Positions 22,108-32,810 of a stretch of 64,000 nt of DNA are shown piece by piece. Positions within the stretch are counted from its first letter, which is position 1. Every line of letters begins with the position of its first letter. The DNA is from Rhodocollybia butyracea. Taxonomy: Eukaryota; Basidiomycota; Agaricomycetes; Agaricales; Omphalotaceae. Where the stretch lies: the NCBI GenBank assembly GCA_015501585.1, contig JADNRY010000200.1, positions 50,366-114,365 of the forward strand. Direction: 5' to 3'. The notes below the pieces were generated by a model. The model saw only the letters and a program-made list of their open reading frames with translations, made no database searches and had not been told where the DNA came from. Position numbers and translations under genes: made by a program.

Positions 22108-22800
22108 TAGTGCACAAAAAGTCCGGTTCGGTCCGGTTCACACTGATATTTCAAGGACTGAGGACCGAACTTCTGGTCCGGTTCAGAAAAATTTCGGACG
22201 AAAGACTGGACCATTGGTCCGCCGGACTGCGTCCGGTTCAGGTTCTGAACGTGTCCGGACCCTGAACGCAAAATTCATTATAATTAAAATTCTATTACCT
22301 CCTAAATTAATCATCATAGTCAATCCCAAAATCTCCGGTAGATTGTTCAAACTCATAATCATCCAATGCAGCCATAAAATCTACAATATGTTGTGCCGCC
22401 TGCTGGGTTGCCGAAATGTGACCATTGCGATAAGCACTCTTTAAAATTTGGAGTGCTTGGAACATTTCTGGGCTCAGAGAGTTACGCACCTTAGTACCTG
22501 TAAGTGCACCACCTGAAAAAGCCCGCTCGGAGGGTGTTGCTGAGCCTTGAATTGCAAGATAGTCCCGTGCAATACGTGAAAGAGTTGGGTATGCATCTTG
22601 ATGATGCTATGTCAATTGTCAGTATTATCACTATGAAGTAATAGAACAAAAAAACTTACCCCCCACCAACGGACAACATCAAACTGTGCTTCACCCTCGC
22701 AAGGAATAGGAACTTCAAGGGCTTTTCAGGTAACGCTCCAGCTCTTCTTTTGGTGAGGTACTGATTGTACTGATGGATGCTTGGGCTCGGACAGCAGACA
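22108..22800 (-). pseudogene. hAT transposase C-terminus with 3' element end
   Basis: Minus strand. The open part ends KVRNSLSPEMFQALQILKSA and continues to a stop at 22307-22309. Upstream, before an apparent intron, the frame gives IARDYLAIQGSATPSERAFS. This is the conserved hAT dimerisation region (DYL-x-I-x2-S-x3-SER-x-FS ... R-x2-LSP). One apparent frameshift lies near 22720. Beyond the stop, the terminus at 22108 reads tagtgcacaaaaagtccggt with repeated ggtccggttc words, typical hAT subterminal repeats. The 5' half is gone: the sequence meets a gypsy LTR at 22801. Confidence 0.82.
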
Positions 22801-22979
22801 TGTTATGACCCGGATCTAAATCCTATACACCCAATCTTTTTTCTTCTGTAACCAACTATGAACACTATCATTAATACTTCTACTTAACATTTTACATTCA
22901 TTAGTTATTCAACACCATTTGGGTTAATGCTGCACACATTCTTCCAGAACACCAGAATGATCTTTAACAGTCACTGCAC

Positions 22980-23320
22980 AGTCTGCACAGTCATGACATC
23001 ATTCTAGCTCCACAACTATGATGTCATCTTGCTACTCTACAATCATGATGTCATTCCATTGCTCCGCAGTTATGATATCACATCACTGCTCCACAGCTAT
23101 GACATCATTGCATAGCCTCTTTACATCAATGACTCAATATCAGTCATTGCACAGCCAGATATCTGAGTCAACTACGGTTCCGCATACATGACTCAATATT
23201 AGTCATTGCACAGCATTACATAGTCAGACTGACTCATCCGCAGTATTTCCGCAGTTATGACTCAAATCTAGTCATTCCGCAGCATTTCCTAACTAGTACA
23301 CATTGCACAGTATATAAGTA
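22980..23320 (+). promoter_or_regulatory. LTR U3 enhancer-like array (CRE-like and TGACTCA words) and TATA box
   Basis: Words close to TGACGTCA (tatgatgtcat, catgatgtcat, ctatgacatcat) occur between 23020 and 23110. Bipartite palindromes of the form atgactcaata(t)cagtcat occur near 23129, 23187 and 23256, with further TGAGTCA and TGACTCA words near 23164 and 23230. These match binding sites of bZIP proteins of the Gcn4/AP-1/CREB type. TATATAAG follows at 23311. Regulation by such factors is inferred from motif content only. Confidence 0.5.
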
Positions 23321-23416
23321 GTCTAGATTTACCAATGTACGTGAGACGTATTATTTTTCTTAAATCCAAACCCCCACTTGTTTGCTGTTATCACTTGTGT
23401 GAATCACCAGACCAAC

Positions 23417-23820
23417 TCATTGTATCTTGTTGAGCTATCTCCAAGCTACAATACACATTTATACATCTTGTTGAGCTAACTCCGAGTTGTATCCACTAAC
23501 ATTCACCTGTTGAGCTATCTCCTAGTGAATACTTCTTTAATTGCCACTTGTTGAGCTATCTCCGAGTTGCAACTTCCTATTACTTGTTGAGCTATCTCCA
23601 AGTATTAGACATTACACTCACTATTACTTGTTGAGCTATCTCCGAGTATTAGACATCACACTCACTACTACTTGTTGAGCTATCTCCGAGTATTAGACAC
23701 CACACTCACTACTACTTGTCGAGCCAACTCCGAGTATTAGTTCTGATTCATATTACTGCTTGTCGAGCCATCTCCAAGGGTAATCTTATTATTATTTGTC
23801 GAGCTATCTCCAAATAATAA
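23417..23820 (+). other. Array of ten stem-loops with fixed core and co-varying stems
   Basis: Ten units share the core G-T(T/C)-GAG-C(T/C)A(T/A)-CTC-C. Each is flanked by 9-nt arms that pair with each other but differ between units: TTGTATCTT/AAGCTACAA, ATACATCTT/GAGTTGTAT, ATTCACCT/TAGTGAAT, TTGCCACTT/GAGTTGCAA, CTATTACTT/AAGTATTAG, TTATTATTT/AAATAATAA and others. Inside the core, GAG pairs with CTC around a 4-nt loop, leaving a 2-nt bulge (TT or TC). The array is downstream of the TATA box, so it should be transcribed as part of the 5' leader. The 3' LTR carries nine of the ten units at 33317-33677. Confidence 0.85.
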
Positions 23821-24043
23821 CTTCTGTGAGTTTTGTATTACAAACTAGTTACTAACTTTACTTGAGCCTAGTTGTTTGAGTATATATTTTTTGCCTAGCG
23901 GTTTCAACAAACGGAAAGGCTTGCTCTATAATCTCATTAATTTCTCTTATCATTTTTACTGCTGAGTTACGTACTGTGAAGGTTTGGACGAGACTATTGA
24001 TCGAGTCATAACATAATAATACGTCTCCACCCGCCCCCATTAA

Positions 24044-27000
24044 ATGTCTACACAAACAACTAGAACCCGCACAGGGTCTCACCAGAACCCTCAAACATTT
24101 GTTCAAGGATCTAGTATCCAAACTATTCCAACTGGTTTTAATGCTCCAGGATATACACTGGGACAAGACATTTCCAATGTTGGAAATACCAGCAATTGGA
24201 CACCCACTGATATTTCAGAAGGTGAAGTTGTAGTAATGCGGAGAGTTCATATTGGATCAAATGGATCAAATTTCAGTGAAACTGTGGTTCAGGAAGTTAG
24301 AGTGCCTACTACTGCAGAAATTGCCCAGATCTTTGCTCGTCATGATGACCATTCCACCAGTCATTCAGTTGAACGTGGTTCGCGAGGACAACAGCAGCAA
24401 ATTCCTGATTTTGCAACAATTATACCTCTACCTTCTTCATATCATAGTCATTCTGCACAATCTGATGCACACAGATCTCAAAGCGGACAACCTCCAAGGC
24501 AAAGCAGGGATATAATTCAGCTCTCAGAACCAGAACAAAATCCTTCACCTAGCCACCATTCATCACCTGTACCATCAATTAACAGGAATGTATCTCCTCA
24601 AGCAATTGCTCCGAACAGATCAGATACACCAATAATTGAACTCTTTGACTCTTTACATGCACAATATAGAGCTCAACAGTCAACTGTAAGACCAGGTACA
24701 TCACCTGTCAGAGGATCACCAAAGTTGTCTGTAGTTCCTGAGGAAAGCCAAGAGCATTTTATTGCTCCTAGTAACCCACCTCATGGGTCTACACCTTGGC
24801 AATCTCACAATTCTCAGTCAGACCATAATGCTTTAAGTGCCATTAGGAGTTCAAACCAGTCACAAGGACATGAACAATTGCCTGTTCAACCACAAGTTTT
24901 GCAACCAGTTTTAACTGTCAGGAACATCCCATCACCAGGTGGATCTTCCAAAAGCTCAGTAAAAAGCTCAGCAAAACAAGGTTCCCATAAGTCAAGCAAT
25001 AGTGTACCAATTTTGAACCAGCTTCAAAATGAACAAACACAGTTTGACAGACTTAGTCAACAATGCCAAAAATTCTTAGAGTCACTAGGCTATAGAAGCA
25101 GTAGTGCTCAACCTTGGCAATGGGTTCAGCAGTTGGAAAGACTAGGTCAGAGAGAGCTTGCATTACTAAGTCCAAGTCTGTATCAGCGGATATCAGATGA
25201 AAGGAATAGTCAAATGTTAACATACCTATATGATGAGACACAAAGGAATGAAGTTCAAGTTCTACTGAGGGCAAGAAGTAGCACTAGCATGGAATTAGCA
25301 CCTTCTGTTCATATGAGCCAGACGGCCAAAGTACAGGAAAATCCACCAAGTGTTCACACACCAGTGCAAACACCACCAAAAGCAGAAGTTCTGCCAAGTG
25401 CACATGCCCCCATGCAGAGAAATCAATTTATTGAGAACACAAGAAATGTGGAGGAAACTCATGTTCCACTTACAGAAAGGAACTCTAGACAAAATGAAAG
25501 CCCTAACAAGACTGACAGAATTCTTGCCTGGACAAGAAGGGTTCAGCCACCAAGCCCTCAAAATGTTGAGATACCAATTATTCAACCCACAACACATATG
25601 CCATTAGCAACTAATCCTGTTGAAAAAATTGAGCAAGTAGTGAGAAATGAACATCAACATGATCACTCTAGGACTCAATTCCAACGAGATGAACCACCTC
25701 ATGCAAGTGGTAGTCATGTGCTATTGGATCAAGGGAAAAGAAATACCAGACTTAGAAGCAGAAAGGAAAATTTTGCAATACCTACAAAATATGAACCTGC
25801 CCAAGCCTCAACAAGTCAGCAAGTATTTCCTGAGACACAAGTTAGAAAACCTACAATTGATTCTCCTCACATTCCAATGCCTATCCAATCTCCTGTGAAC
25901 CTGGTAGAGCCAACACCATTGCTTACAGAGCATCATAACCAGCTTCCACAGACTCATAAGAACAGTGTACCTAGACCTTTAAGTTTGAATTGGGCTGATG
26001 AAGCAAATGAATTTTTGCCAATCAATGGTTATCCATTCATCCCAAACAAAGGCAAGACACCAGTTCAAGCATCAGGAGGAGTGCCACCATCACCCCCACC
26101 ACCAGATGATCCTGGCAATCATAGTGAAGGGGATGACCAAAGTGGAAGCAACAATAACAGAAACAATTCCCACAGGAATGGCGGACCCAATGGACCCCCT
26201 CCACCACCAAATGAAGGTGGACCTCCAAAAATGCCTTGTGGAAGATCTAATTGTTGCTGTTGTAAAGATGGAAAAGATGGAAGAGATGGCAGGGATGGAC
26301 GTGATGGCAGAGATGCCAATGAACGCGATCCAGAAAGAGAGGAACAGAAAAGAAGGAATGAAGAAGCCACTAGAGCTCTGACAAGAGAGTCAAAACTTGA
26401 CATCAACAAACCAACACCATTTGACGGATCTAACAGAGCTGCTTGGAGAGCATTTTTAAATTCAGTACTGATAATGTTCAATGCAAAGCCAATGACTTAC
26501 TCTACAGATAATTCTAAAATTACATTTGCTGCATCATACCTTACAGGAGCTGCAGCAAAGTACTACAATAATCTAGTAGAACAACAGGCCAATGGAGAGA
26601 ATGAATCCTTCATTCCAGCATTGAATATCTGGTCTGAGTTTGTTAAGTTGTTTGGACGCATGTTTGGTCTCCATGATGAGAAAATGCATGCTCAGTCACA
26701 ACTAGACAAATGTCTACAAGTCCCCAGGGAGTCATTTGCAGACTTTTTAGTCAAGTTTGAAGATATAGCCAATCGCACTACTTACAATGATCCCGCTAAG
26801 AGATGGAGACTTCTGAATCAGATCCGGCCAGATTTGCGCAACCGCCTAACAATGGTTGGGAATTTGCCAGAAACATATCAGGATGTTGTCAATAGACTAC
26901 TAGATATTGATGGTGCACGAGAAGCATTCAATGACTCTGGACTCGGAAACAATTTCAGCAGTGGAAACAATCGAAATACAGCCACCAATAACCAGCCTAT

Positions 27001-27502
27001 TGACCGCAATCAGTCTGGAAATGGTTACCGCACATCTGCAAACACAACTTTCAATCAGAATAATCCACCAAATAATCGCCCAACACAAGTGCAACCACAG
27101 GCAGTCACCACATTCAATAACACACAGACTCAACGACTACCTACTAGAATGAATCAAAATAATTCTAGAAATAATAATGTCAATGAGGCACCAGCTGTAG
27201 TAAGAATGGCATGGGTCACTCAAGAAGAGTATGACCAAAGACGCGCAAAAGGGGCTTGCACTTACTGTGGTGAAATGGGTCATTTTGCAAGGACTGCCCA
27301 CAACGGCGCAATAATGCATCAGGTCGAGCCACATTTATGGACACTTCCAGTGACGCACCCAGCAATATTATGCTTGAAGTTGAAGATGAAATCTTGGATA
27401 TTGACAGCACACTCTTGGAAGGAGGCATTGAAGGGGAGGAATATGAAGATCTCGACCAGGGAAACGCCCCGACGACTCAGGAAGAATAGGGGAAACCTGT
27501 AG
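24044..27502 (+). CDS. Ty3/gypsy Gag with long low-complexity N-terminal extension
   Basis: An open frame of 1152 codons, ATG 31 bp after the LTR. Residues 1 to about 730 are Ser/Gln/Pro/His-rich with no domain. About 731-760 is a Cys-rich patch followed by a collagen-like (G-R-D)n run. About 783-965 is the retrotransposon gag domain ([20 protein letters not shown] ... [17 protein letters not shown]). An Asn/Gln-rich linker follows, then a zinc knuckle start C-T-Y-C-GEMGH at about 1071. The final knuckle cysteine is lost because a base appears deleted near 27291; the other frame continues with D-C-P-Q-R-R and an acidic tail to a stop near 27489. Gag forms the particle and binds RNA. The long extension is unusual for chromovirus Gag. 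Confidence 0.85.
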   Translation: MSTQTTRTRTGSHQNPQTFVQGSSIQTIPTGFNAPGYTLGQDISNVGNTSNWTPTDISEGEVVVMRRVHIGSNGSNFSETVVQEVRVPTTAEIAQIFARHDDHSTSHSVERGSRGQQQQIPDFATIIPLPSSYHSHSAQSDAHRSQSGQPPRQSRDIIQLSEPEQNPSPSHHSSPVPSINRNVSPQAIAPNRSDTPIIELFDSLHAQYRAQQSTVRPGTSPVRGSPKLSVVPEESQEHFIAPSNPPHGSTPWQSHNSQSDHNALSAIRSSNQSQGHEQLPVQPQVLQPVLTVRNIPSPGGSSKSSVKSSAKQGSHKSSNSVPILNQLQNEQTQFDRLSQQCQKFLESLGYRSSSAQPWQWVQQLERLGQRELALLSPSLYQRISDERNSQMLTYLYDETQRNEVQVLLRARSSTSMELAPSVHMSQTAKVQENPPSVHTPVQTPPKAEVLPSAHAPMQRNQFIENTRNVEETHVPLTERNSRQNESPNKTDRILAWTRRVQPPSPQNVEIPIIQPTTHMPLATNPVEKIEQVVRNEHQHDHSRTQFQRDEPPHASGSHVLLDQGKRNTRLRSRKENFAIPTKYEPAQASTSQQVFPETQVRKPTIDSPHIPMPIQSPVNLVEPTPLLTEHHNQLPQTHKNSVPRPLSLNWADEANEFLPINGYPFIPNKGKTPVQASGGVPPSPPPPDDPGNHSEGDDQSGSNNNRNNSHRNGGPNGPPPPPNEGGPPKMPCGRSNCCCCKDGKDGRDGRDGRDGRDANERDPEREEQKRRNEEATRALTRESKLDINKPTPFDGSNRAAWRAFLNSVLIMFNAKPMTYSTDNSKITFAASYLTGAAAKYYNNLVEQQANGENESFIPALNIWSEFVKLFGRMFGLHDEKMHAQSQLDKCLQVPRESFADFLVKFEDIANRTTYNDPAKRWRLLNQIRPDLRNRLTMVGNLPETYQDVVNRLLDIDGAREAFNDSGLGNNFSSGNNRNTATNNQPIDRNQSGNGYRTSANTTFNQNNPPNNRPTQVQPQAVTTFNNTQTQRLPTRMNQNNSRNNNVNEAPAVVRMAWVTQEEYDQRRAKGACTYCGEMGHFARTAHNGAIMHQVEPHLWTLPVTHPAILCLKLKMKSWILTAHSWKEALKGRNMKISTRETPRRLRKNRGNL

Positions 27503-27626
27503 TCAAAATGATCATACCCCAATAAATCTGCTTGCAGTACAAGTAGACACACCACCAGCAATTATTTCTTCAATTTCTCTTCATTCATTTGTTATTCACA
27601 CTAAATTATTCTCTGAAGACTCACAG

Positions 27627-29054
27627 ATGTACCATGCACTTGTTGATTCTGGTGCTTCAAGGTCATTTATTGATGAATCTTTAGCAAAGAAATTTCCTCA
27701 CCATATTCACAAACTTCCATTTTCAATCCCCTTAAAGTTATTTGATGGAGAATATTCATCAGCAGGAAACATTACTTCAGAATTCACTGTAAAATTATTA
27801 TATGAGGATGGATCCAAACATGATCTCACCTTGCTTGTTACTCACCTACATCCAGATGCACCATTAGTTCTAGGATTCCCATGGCTACAGAAGTATAACC
27901 CACAAATTGACTGGGCAAACTTAATGTTCTCATTCAATGGAGGAGTTAAACTTGCAGCAGCAAAAGTCACTGACATTGAAATTCCAAGGCTATCATACAG
28001 GACACACCTTAAACCAACAATTGAGGAAGTTACTGAGCCAGTAGAGAATGTTCAACCAGGACTCGGCCTAGATGACCCACTATTGCTTCATGTGGATGAA
28101 CTAGAAGATTACTTTGTACAAAAGACATTTGGACATATTCAAACAGAACACATTAGAACCAGTTCTCAAAAATCAACTGAAACTCACCTCAAAAATCAAA
28201 AACACAAACAACAAGAGAAACCTATAATACCAGAACCAAACCCAGATTCACCATCAAAACATCCATTTTCCGACAAGAAACCACCGTTGGTTAGTCTTAT
28301 AGGGGCACCAGCCTTTGCAAGATTAATAAAAGATGGATGTCCAACATTTACTCTCAACATCTCACCCACACATGAGATAGTTGACATCCGAGGAGCAGCT
28401 ATGCCAAGCAAACCTGTGGCTAAAGCGCAAGGTCAAACAGAAGTACAACCTAACTCAAAAATTTTATCAGAACAGGAAATGTTGGACAAAGTTGTTCCAA
28501 AAGAATACCATCAATGGGCTAAAGTTTTCTCAGCTGGAGAAGCAAAAGCCTTACCACCCCACCGCCCTTATGACCTCAAAATTGAGACTGAAGAGGGTAA
28601 ACCTTTGCCACCAGCATCAAAAATTTATAATCTGTCTGAGACAGAATTAAAGGCCTTGAAGGACTACATTGATGATATGTTAAGCAAAGGCTTTATTAGA
28701 GCATCAAGCTCACCAGTGGGAGCAGCAGTACTATTTGCAAAAAAGAAAGATGGATCACTCAGAATGTGTATTGACTACCGGGCACTGAACCGCATTACAC
28801 TAAAAAACAAGTATCCACTACCCTTGATTGGAAATTTGATTGATAGATTAAGAAAGGCCAAGAAATTCACAAAACTGGACTTACGCGCTGGATACAATAA
28901 TGTCCGGATTGCAGAAGGACATGAGTGGAAAACTGCTTTCAGAAGCAGATATGGGTCTTTTGAGATGTTAGTCATGCCTAAGGTTCACGGTACCAAATTC
29001 AGGTCTATACAGACCACAACAACCTACAATGGTTCACTACCACAAAGATGCTGA
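27627..29054 (+). pseudogene. Gypsy Pol: protease and truncated reverse transcriptase
   Basis: The frame is open from before 27560; the first ATG is at 27627. The aspartic protease motif [12 protein letters not shown] lies near the start, with V-L-G-F-P-W-L downstream. The reverse transcriptase shows [11 protein letters not shown], then [40 protein letters not shown] and [11 protein letters not shown] (first catalytic Asp). It breaks off at FEMLVMP. The normal continuation F-G-L-x-N-A-P, the YxDD box and most of RNase H are missing. Sequence immediately rejoins an RNase H end (V-Y-T-D-H-x-N-L in another frame) at about 29010. An internal deletion of an estimated 0.6 kb or more therefore removed the polymerase active site. 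The copy cannot reverse transcribe on its own. Confidence 0.85.
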
Positions 29055-30757
29055 GCCGAAGACAAGCCAGATGGGCTGAATTCTTATCTGGATTTGATTT
29101 TGTCATTAACTATAGACCAGGACGGCTGGGAGCTAAGCCAGATGCACTCACCAGACGGGCAGATGTATATCCCAAGAAAGCGGCACAAGCGCTTATGAAT
29201 GAGGGGAATACAAAGATACTCATCCGGCCTGAACAATTGATGGCTTCTGTAATAATGCAAGATGAAATTCATTTGAATAAAATCCGAAAAACTAAGAAGG
29301 ATACATACTGGCTTGAACATGAAAAAATAGCCAAGTCCAAGGATCCAGGACCCTTCAAAGTTGAGAGTCAGCTCTTGCTTCGTGATGGTCTAATATATGT
29401 TCCCAATGATGGAGACTTACATCTGGAAATCTTAAGAATGTATCATGATCACAAACTCAGAGGTCACCCCGGAATTCAAAAAACAATGAAGCTAATCAGA
29501 GAGATGTATTACTGGCCTGGTATGAAGAAAACCGTGAGAAACTATGTACGGACCTGCCATGACTGCCTGCGCGCCAAAGGGAGCAGAAGAAAACCATTTG
29601 GGGGACTCAAACCCTTACCTATAGGTAATAGACCATGGTCATCAATTTCAGTTGATCATATAGTTGAACTACCAGAGTCAAATGGATTCAATGCTATCAT
29701 GGTAGTAGTATGCAGACTCACCAAACAAGCTATTTTTGTACCATGCCACACTACAGACACAGCAACTGAGTTAGCAAAGTTGTTTATCAAGAATGTATTT
29801 TCAAAACATGGCTTACCTACAGACATAATCTCAGATAGAGGAACCACATTTGTATCCACTTTCTGGAGAACTATATGTCAAGCCTTAGATGTGAAGTTGA
29901 ACTTTTCAACAGCCTACCATCCCCAAACTGATGGACAGACTGAGAGAGTCAACCAAACACTAGAACAATATTTAAGATTGTTTGTCAACTATGAACAAAA
30001 TGACTGGGAAGAGTGGTTACCTATTGCAGAATTTGCCTACAACAACACACCTGCAGAAGCAACAGGAGTATCACCCTTCTTTGCAAATAAGGGATTTCAT
30101 CCAAAACTCACTGTTTCACTGAAGTCACTCCCAAATCACCATGCCCAACTAGTTGCAAAGGATCTTCATGAACTTCATCAATTTCTAAGACATGAATTAA
30201 TGACCACCAATGAGATATCAACAAAATATGCAAACCGAAAAAGAGAAGACACACCTGATTGGAAAAAAGGGATGATGGTTTGGTTAAACATGAGAAATAT
30301 AAAAACCAAGAGACCTATGAAGAAATTGGACCATAAGAGAATGGGACCATTTGAAATTCTGAAGAAAGTCTCAACCCATGCATACAAACTAAAGTTGCCT
30401 GTAAACTTTGGTAACATTCACAATGTGTTCCATGTGGACCTACTAACACTGCATGAATCTGAGTCTGATCAATTCCCAAACCGCAAACCACCTCCACCTC
30501 CACCTATTGAGATTGAGGGTGAAAAAGAGTATGAAGTAGAACAAGTACTTAACTCACGGAGAAACAGACAAAGGTTTGAGTACTACATCAGATGGGAAGG
30601 ACACCCGCCTGAGGAAGACACCTGGGAACCATTAGTCAATGTGCTAAATGCCAAGGAAGCACTAAACACATATCACACACTTTACCCAACAAAGCCCAAA
30701 CCAACAGACAGGGAGCTTGAACGTGCTGAAGAGCTCAGAGAGAGGGACAATGGGTGA
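29048..30757 (+). CDS. Gypsy Pol: RNase H end, integrase and chromodomain
   Basis: 569 codons. It begins in the RNase H C-terminal block ([20 protein letters not shown], then [14 protein letters not shown]). The integrase zinc domain follows (H-x4-H ... C-H-D-C near residues 140-176). The catalytic core has SVDHIVELP, then DRGTTF and [17 protein letters not shown], giving the D, D and E residues. Near the C-terminus, [20 protein letters not shown] followed by R-W-E-G-H and D-T-W-E-P is a chromodomain, so the element is a chromovirus, whose integrase is expected to target histone-marked chromatin. The frame is intact here although the upstream pol is deleted. Confidence 0.9.
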   Translation: MLSRRQARWAEFLSGFDFVINYRPGRLGAKPDALTRRADVYPKKAAQALMNEGNTKILIRPEQLMASVIMQDEIHLNKIRKTKKDTYWLEHEKIAKSKDPGPFKVESQLLLRDGLIYVPNDGDLHLEILRMYHDHKLRGHPGIQKTMKLIREMYYWPGMKKTVRNYVRTCHDCLRAKGSRRKPFGGLKPLPIGNRPWSSISVDHIVELPESNGFNAIMVVVCRLTKQAIFVPCHTTDTATELAKLFIKNVFSKHGLPTDIISDRGTTFVSTFWRTICQALDVKLNFSTAYHPQTDGQTERVNQTLEQYLRLFVNYEQNDWEEWLPIAEFAYNNTPAEATGVSPFFANKGFHPKLTVSLKSLPNHHAQLVAKDLHELHQFLRHELMTTNEISTKYANRKREDTPDWKKGMMVWLNMRNIKTKRPMKKLDHKRMGPFEILKKVSTHAYKLKLPVNFGNIHNVFHVDLLTLHESESDQFPNRKPPPPPPIEIEGEKEYEVEQVLNSRRNRQRFEYYIRWEGHPPEEDTWEPLVNVLNAKEALNTYHTLYPTKPKPTDRELERAEELRERDNG

Positions 30758-30962
30758 TCAAAATCAATACATTCAAAGAAAAAATAAATAAATCCTACAA
30801 TGGCAACCCCTAAGAAAAGAAAATAAATTAAAAACAAGGAACAAGAGCTACTTGAGCAAGAGGAAAGAACAGAAAATAATATACAAACAATAACTTAAAG
30901 AGGACAATAAAGGGGGGATAAGCCATAGAAAATCTTACAAAAAAGTGCAATAAAATACAATA

Positions 30963-31900
30963 TCAGTCCAGGTCTGCTAGGCAGATCATTGTAGGGGAAT
31001 GAACAGACACCACCAATGAATCAGAAGAAGATAGTGGAGAAGGGAGATCATGAATGTGTGGAAAGTCGGGAGAGATTTCCCAGCTGTTTGAGAAAGTGAC
31101 AGCAGAGAACTGTGTAGCAAAGCCTACTGGATCGGACACTTCTTCTTTAAACTGCTGCAGGGCACCATAAATCTCATCTGAGGTGTATGATAATTGATCC
31201 TGGATGGTGCTAACCATAGCAAGAACCGCAGAAATCCTCCTAGACCAGGTGTTATCCCTTTCAGAATTAGCTTTATCATGTAGCTCTTCAATCAGAAGAA
31301 AGAGAGAGTATATATCGTCGATGATAGCTTCAAGAAAGGGCTGAACATCAGCCTGTGCATAGCAGGCCAAACCGTTTGCAAGACGCTGGAATCAAACAAC
31401 ATTCATGACATATCAATAACATTATTGGCAGGAAATACTTACTTGACGATCACGAATTAATTTAGCCTGGGTATCAAGAAAATCGGGATATCCGCTTAAT
31501 CTGCGGTCATTCTGAAGATCAGAAATCTCGGTAACCAGCTTCTTGTTGTTCTGTTCAAGACTTTGAGAGTACAGTTGCCAAGCTCTGGCGCTGTCATGAT
31601 GTTCACGGCCATTCTGCATCAACTCAGTGATAGTTCTACCAATAAACCAAGTCAGAAAGATTATTTAACAGGAAGCAATACAACATACCGGTCTCGCTTC
31701 ATTAATTCATCCCTGATCCACCCCAGGAGACCATTGAGGTCAGTTGCAGCTTCAGGTGTTGAAAATTGGGCAAAGAGACGAGAAGCGGCAGGATGCAGAT
31801 ACAATTGTGTAAACATTACCAGCGAGTTTGCGGTGTCATCAATAGGAGAAGGAAATCCAGTAGTAGACAGACTGGAAGGGTTGTTATGTGTGGAAGACAT
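30963..31900 (-). CDS. Spliced antisense gene carried inside gypsy element 1, 275 aa
   Basis: Three exons on the strand opposite to gag-pol, 31900-31689, 31635-31443 and 31385-30963, join with phase kept across introns of 53 and 57 bp (GTATGT-TAG and GTAAGT-CAG). The product is 275 aa (MSSTHNNPSSLSTTGFPSPI ... MICLADLD), mostly alpha-helical in composition, with helix-rich stretches such as LEQNNKKLVTEISDLQNDRR that could form a coiled coil. A TATA-like ctatttaag lies about 45 bp before the ATG, followed by a C/T tract. I do not recognise the family. The location between the pol stop and the polypurine tract means it travels with the element. Antisense extra ORFs are known from some plant gypsy elements; in fungi I cannot name an example. 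Confidence 0.7.
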
Positions 31901-32810
31901 GTTGTTTGAGTTGGAGAAAGAAAGAAAAATTGATACAGCTTAAATAGCAGGGAGTTTTCACACAAACCCAGGACAAGACACAACTTCAATCGATGGGTTT
32001 CGAGCCAACATGGGTTGAAACGGCGAGTCATTAACTCATGCTCACTGATTTTTCCGAAAATACAAACACAAAGTCCCGGAAACCGGAATAAACATGAGAT
32101 TTAACTGCCCATTTAAGTTAGAATGCTCACTAATACACTCGGAAATAGACCCGAAACTCCACAGAGATGATTAGTTTCGAGTCTGCATGAGATTCAACTT
32201 CCATTTTAATATTTATTGCTCAGTAATCAGCTCGGAAATGAACCCGAAACACCAGATGTGGAAATCTCAAAGACACTCCAAACTCGAAACCAATTAATGA
32301 CGCCACAAAATGAAATCTGTGATTAGCTGTGATGCACTCGAAACCTTACTCGACCAATGGCATCAAACACTCCCATGTATCCCACCAATCAGCCGCTACT
32401 CATAATGACCATCATATCATTGATACACGAACAATTCCATACAATCAAACAATCATGATGGCTAAAGTAAATCTGATCCATGGACATAAGGATACCGGCG
32501 GAAACGCCAACACATCACAATCATGATGCCAATGCAACATGTGATTTGCCAAAGTTGGCTTTGACAGTACTCGAGCGGGACAAGCGCAAAATCACACAAA
32601 CCCGGCAATGCCGCCGCTAGCACTGAAATGATGGGCCGCCACACCTGTTCCAATTGACGTGAAATATTCATGTAAACTCGAAACATGAATAACAAGCTCA
32701 AAACTCAACCAATTACATCCAAATAAAATGCCACAGTGACAGAATATTTGCCCAAATCCATAAATGGCCTCAGAGGGTTTCGGCCTTAAGCGGGGGGTAC
32801 TGTTATGACC
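31901..32810. other. Non-coding 3' region of gypsy element 1 with 93-bp repeats and polypurine tract
   Basis: Two imperfect direct repeats start catgagatt(t/c)aact at 32093 and 32186, each containing ctcggaaat(a/g)(g/a)acccgaaac. Related pieces are found before and after. These lie upstream of the antisense gene and could be its regulatory region. A purine-rich tract, aagcgggggg, ends just before the 3' LTR (32788-32807), as expected for plus-strand priming. No gene is supported here. Confidence 0.55.

Larger units (their letters stand above)
22801..24013 (+). repeat. 5' LTR of Ty3/gypsy element 1
   Basis: 1213 bp, beginning TGTTATGACC and ending GTCATAACA, so the ends are a 9-bp inverted repeat. 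TATATAAG at 23311 is the likely core promoter. U3 (22960-23280) contains repeated CRE-like words (atgatgtcat, atgacatcat) and TGACTCA words. The downstream R/U5 part (23417-23820) holds the stem-loop array. Gag starts only 31 bp after the LTR. No classical TGG-starting primer site follows directly (taataatacgtctccaccc), so priming is unclear. The partner LTR at 32811-33869 is nearly identical in the 3' half but clearly different in U3. Confidence 0.9.

Noticed and set aside
23000..23830. CRISPR array, because of regularly repeated cores with variable flanks
   Set aside because: The host is eukaryotic, the variable parts pair with each other as stems instead of being unrelated spacers, and the repeat lies inside an LTR.
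23858..24166. Minus-strand frame at the 5' LTR end, repeated at 33714-34061
   Set aside because: The shared part is antisense to the LTR terminus. It is conserved only because the LTR is duplicated.
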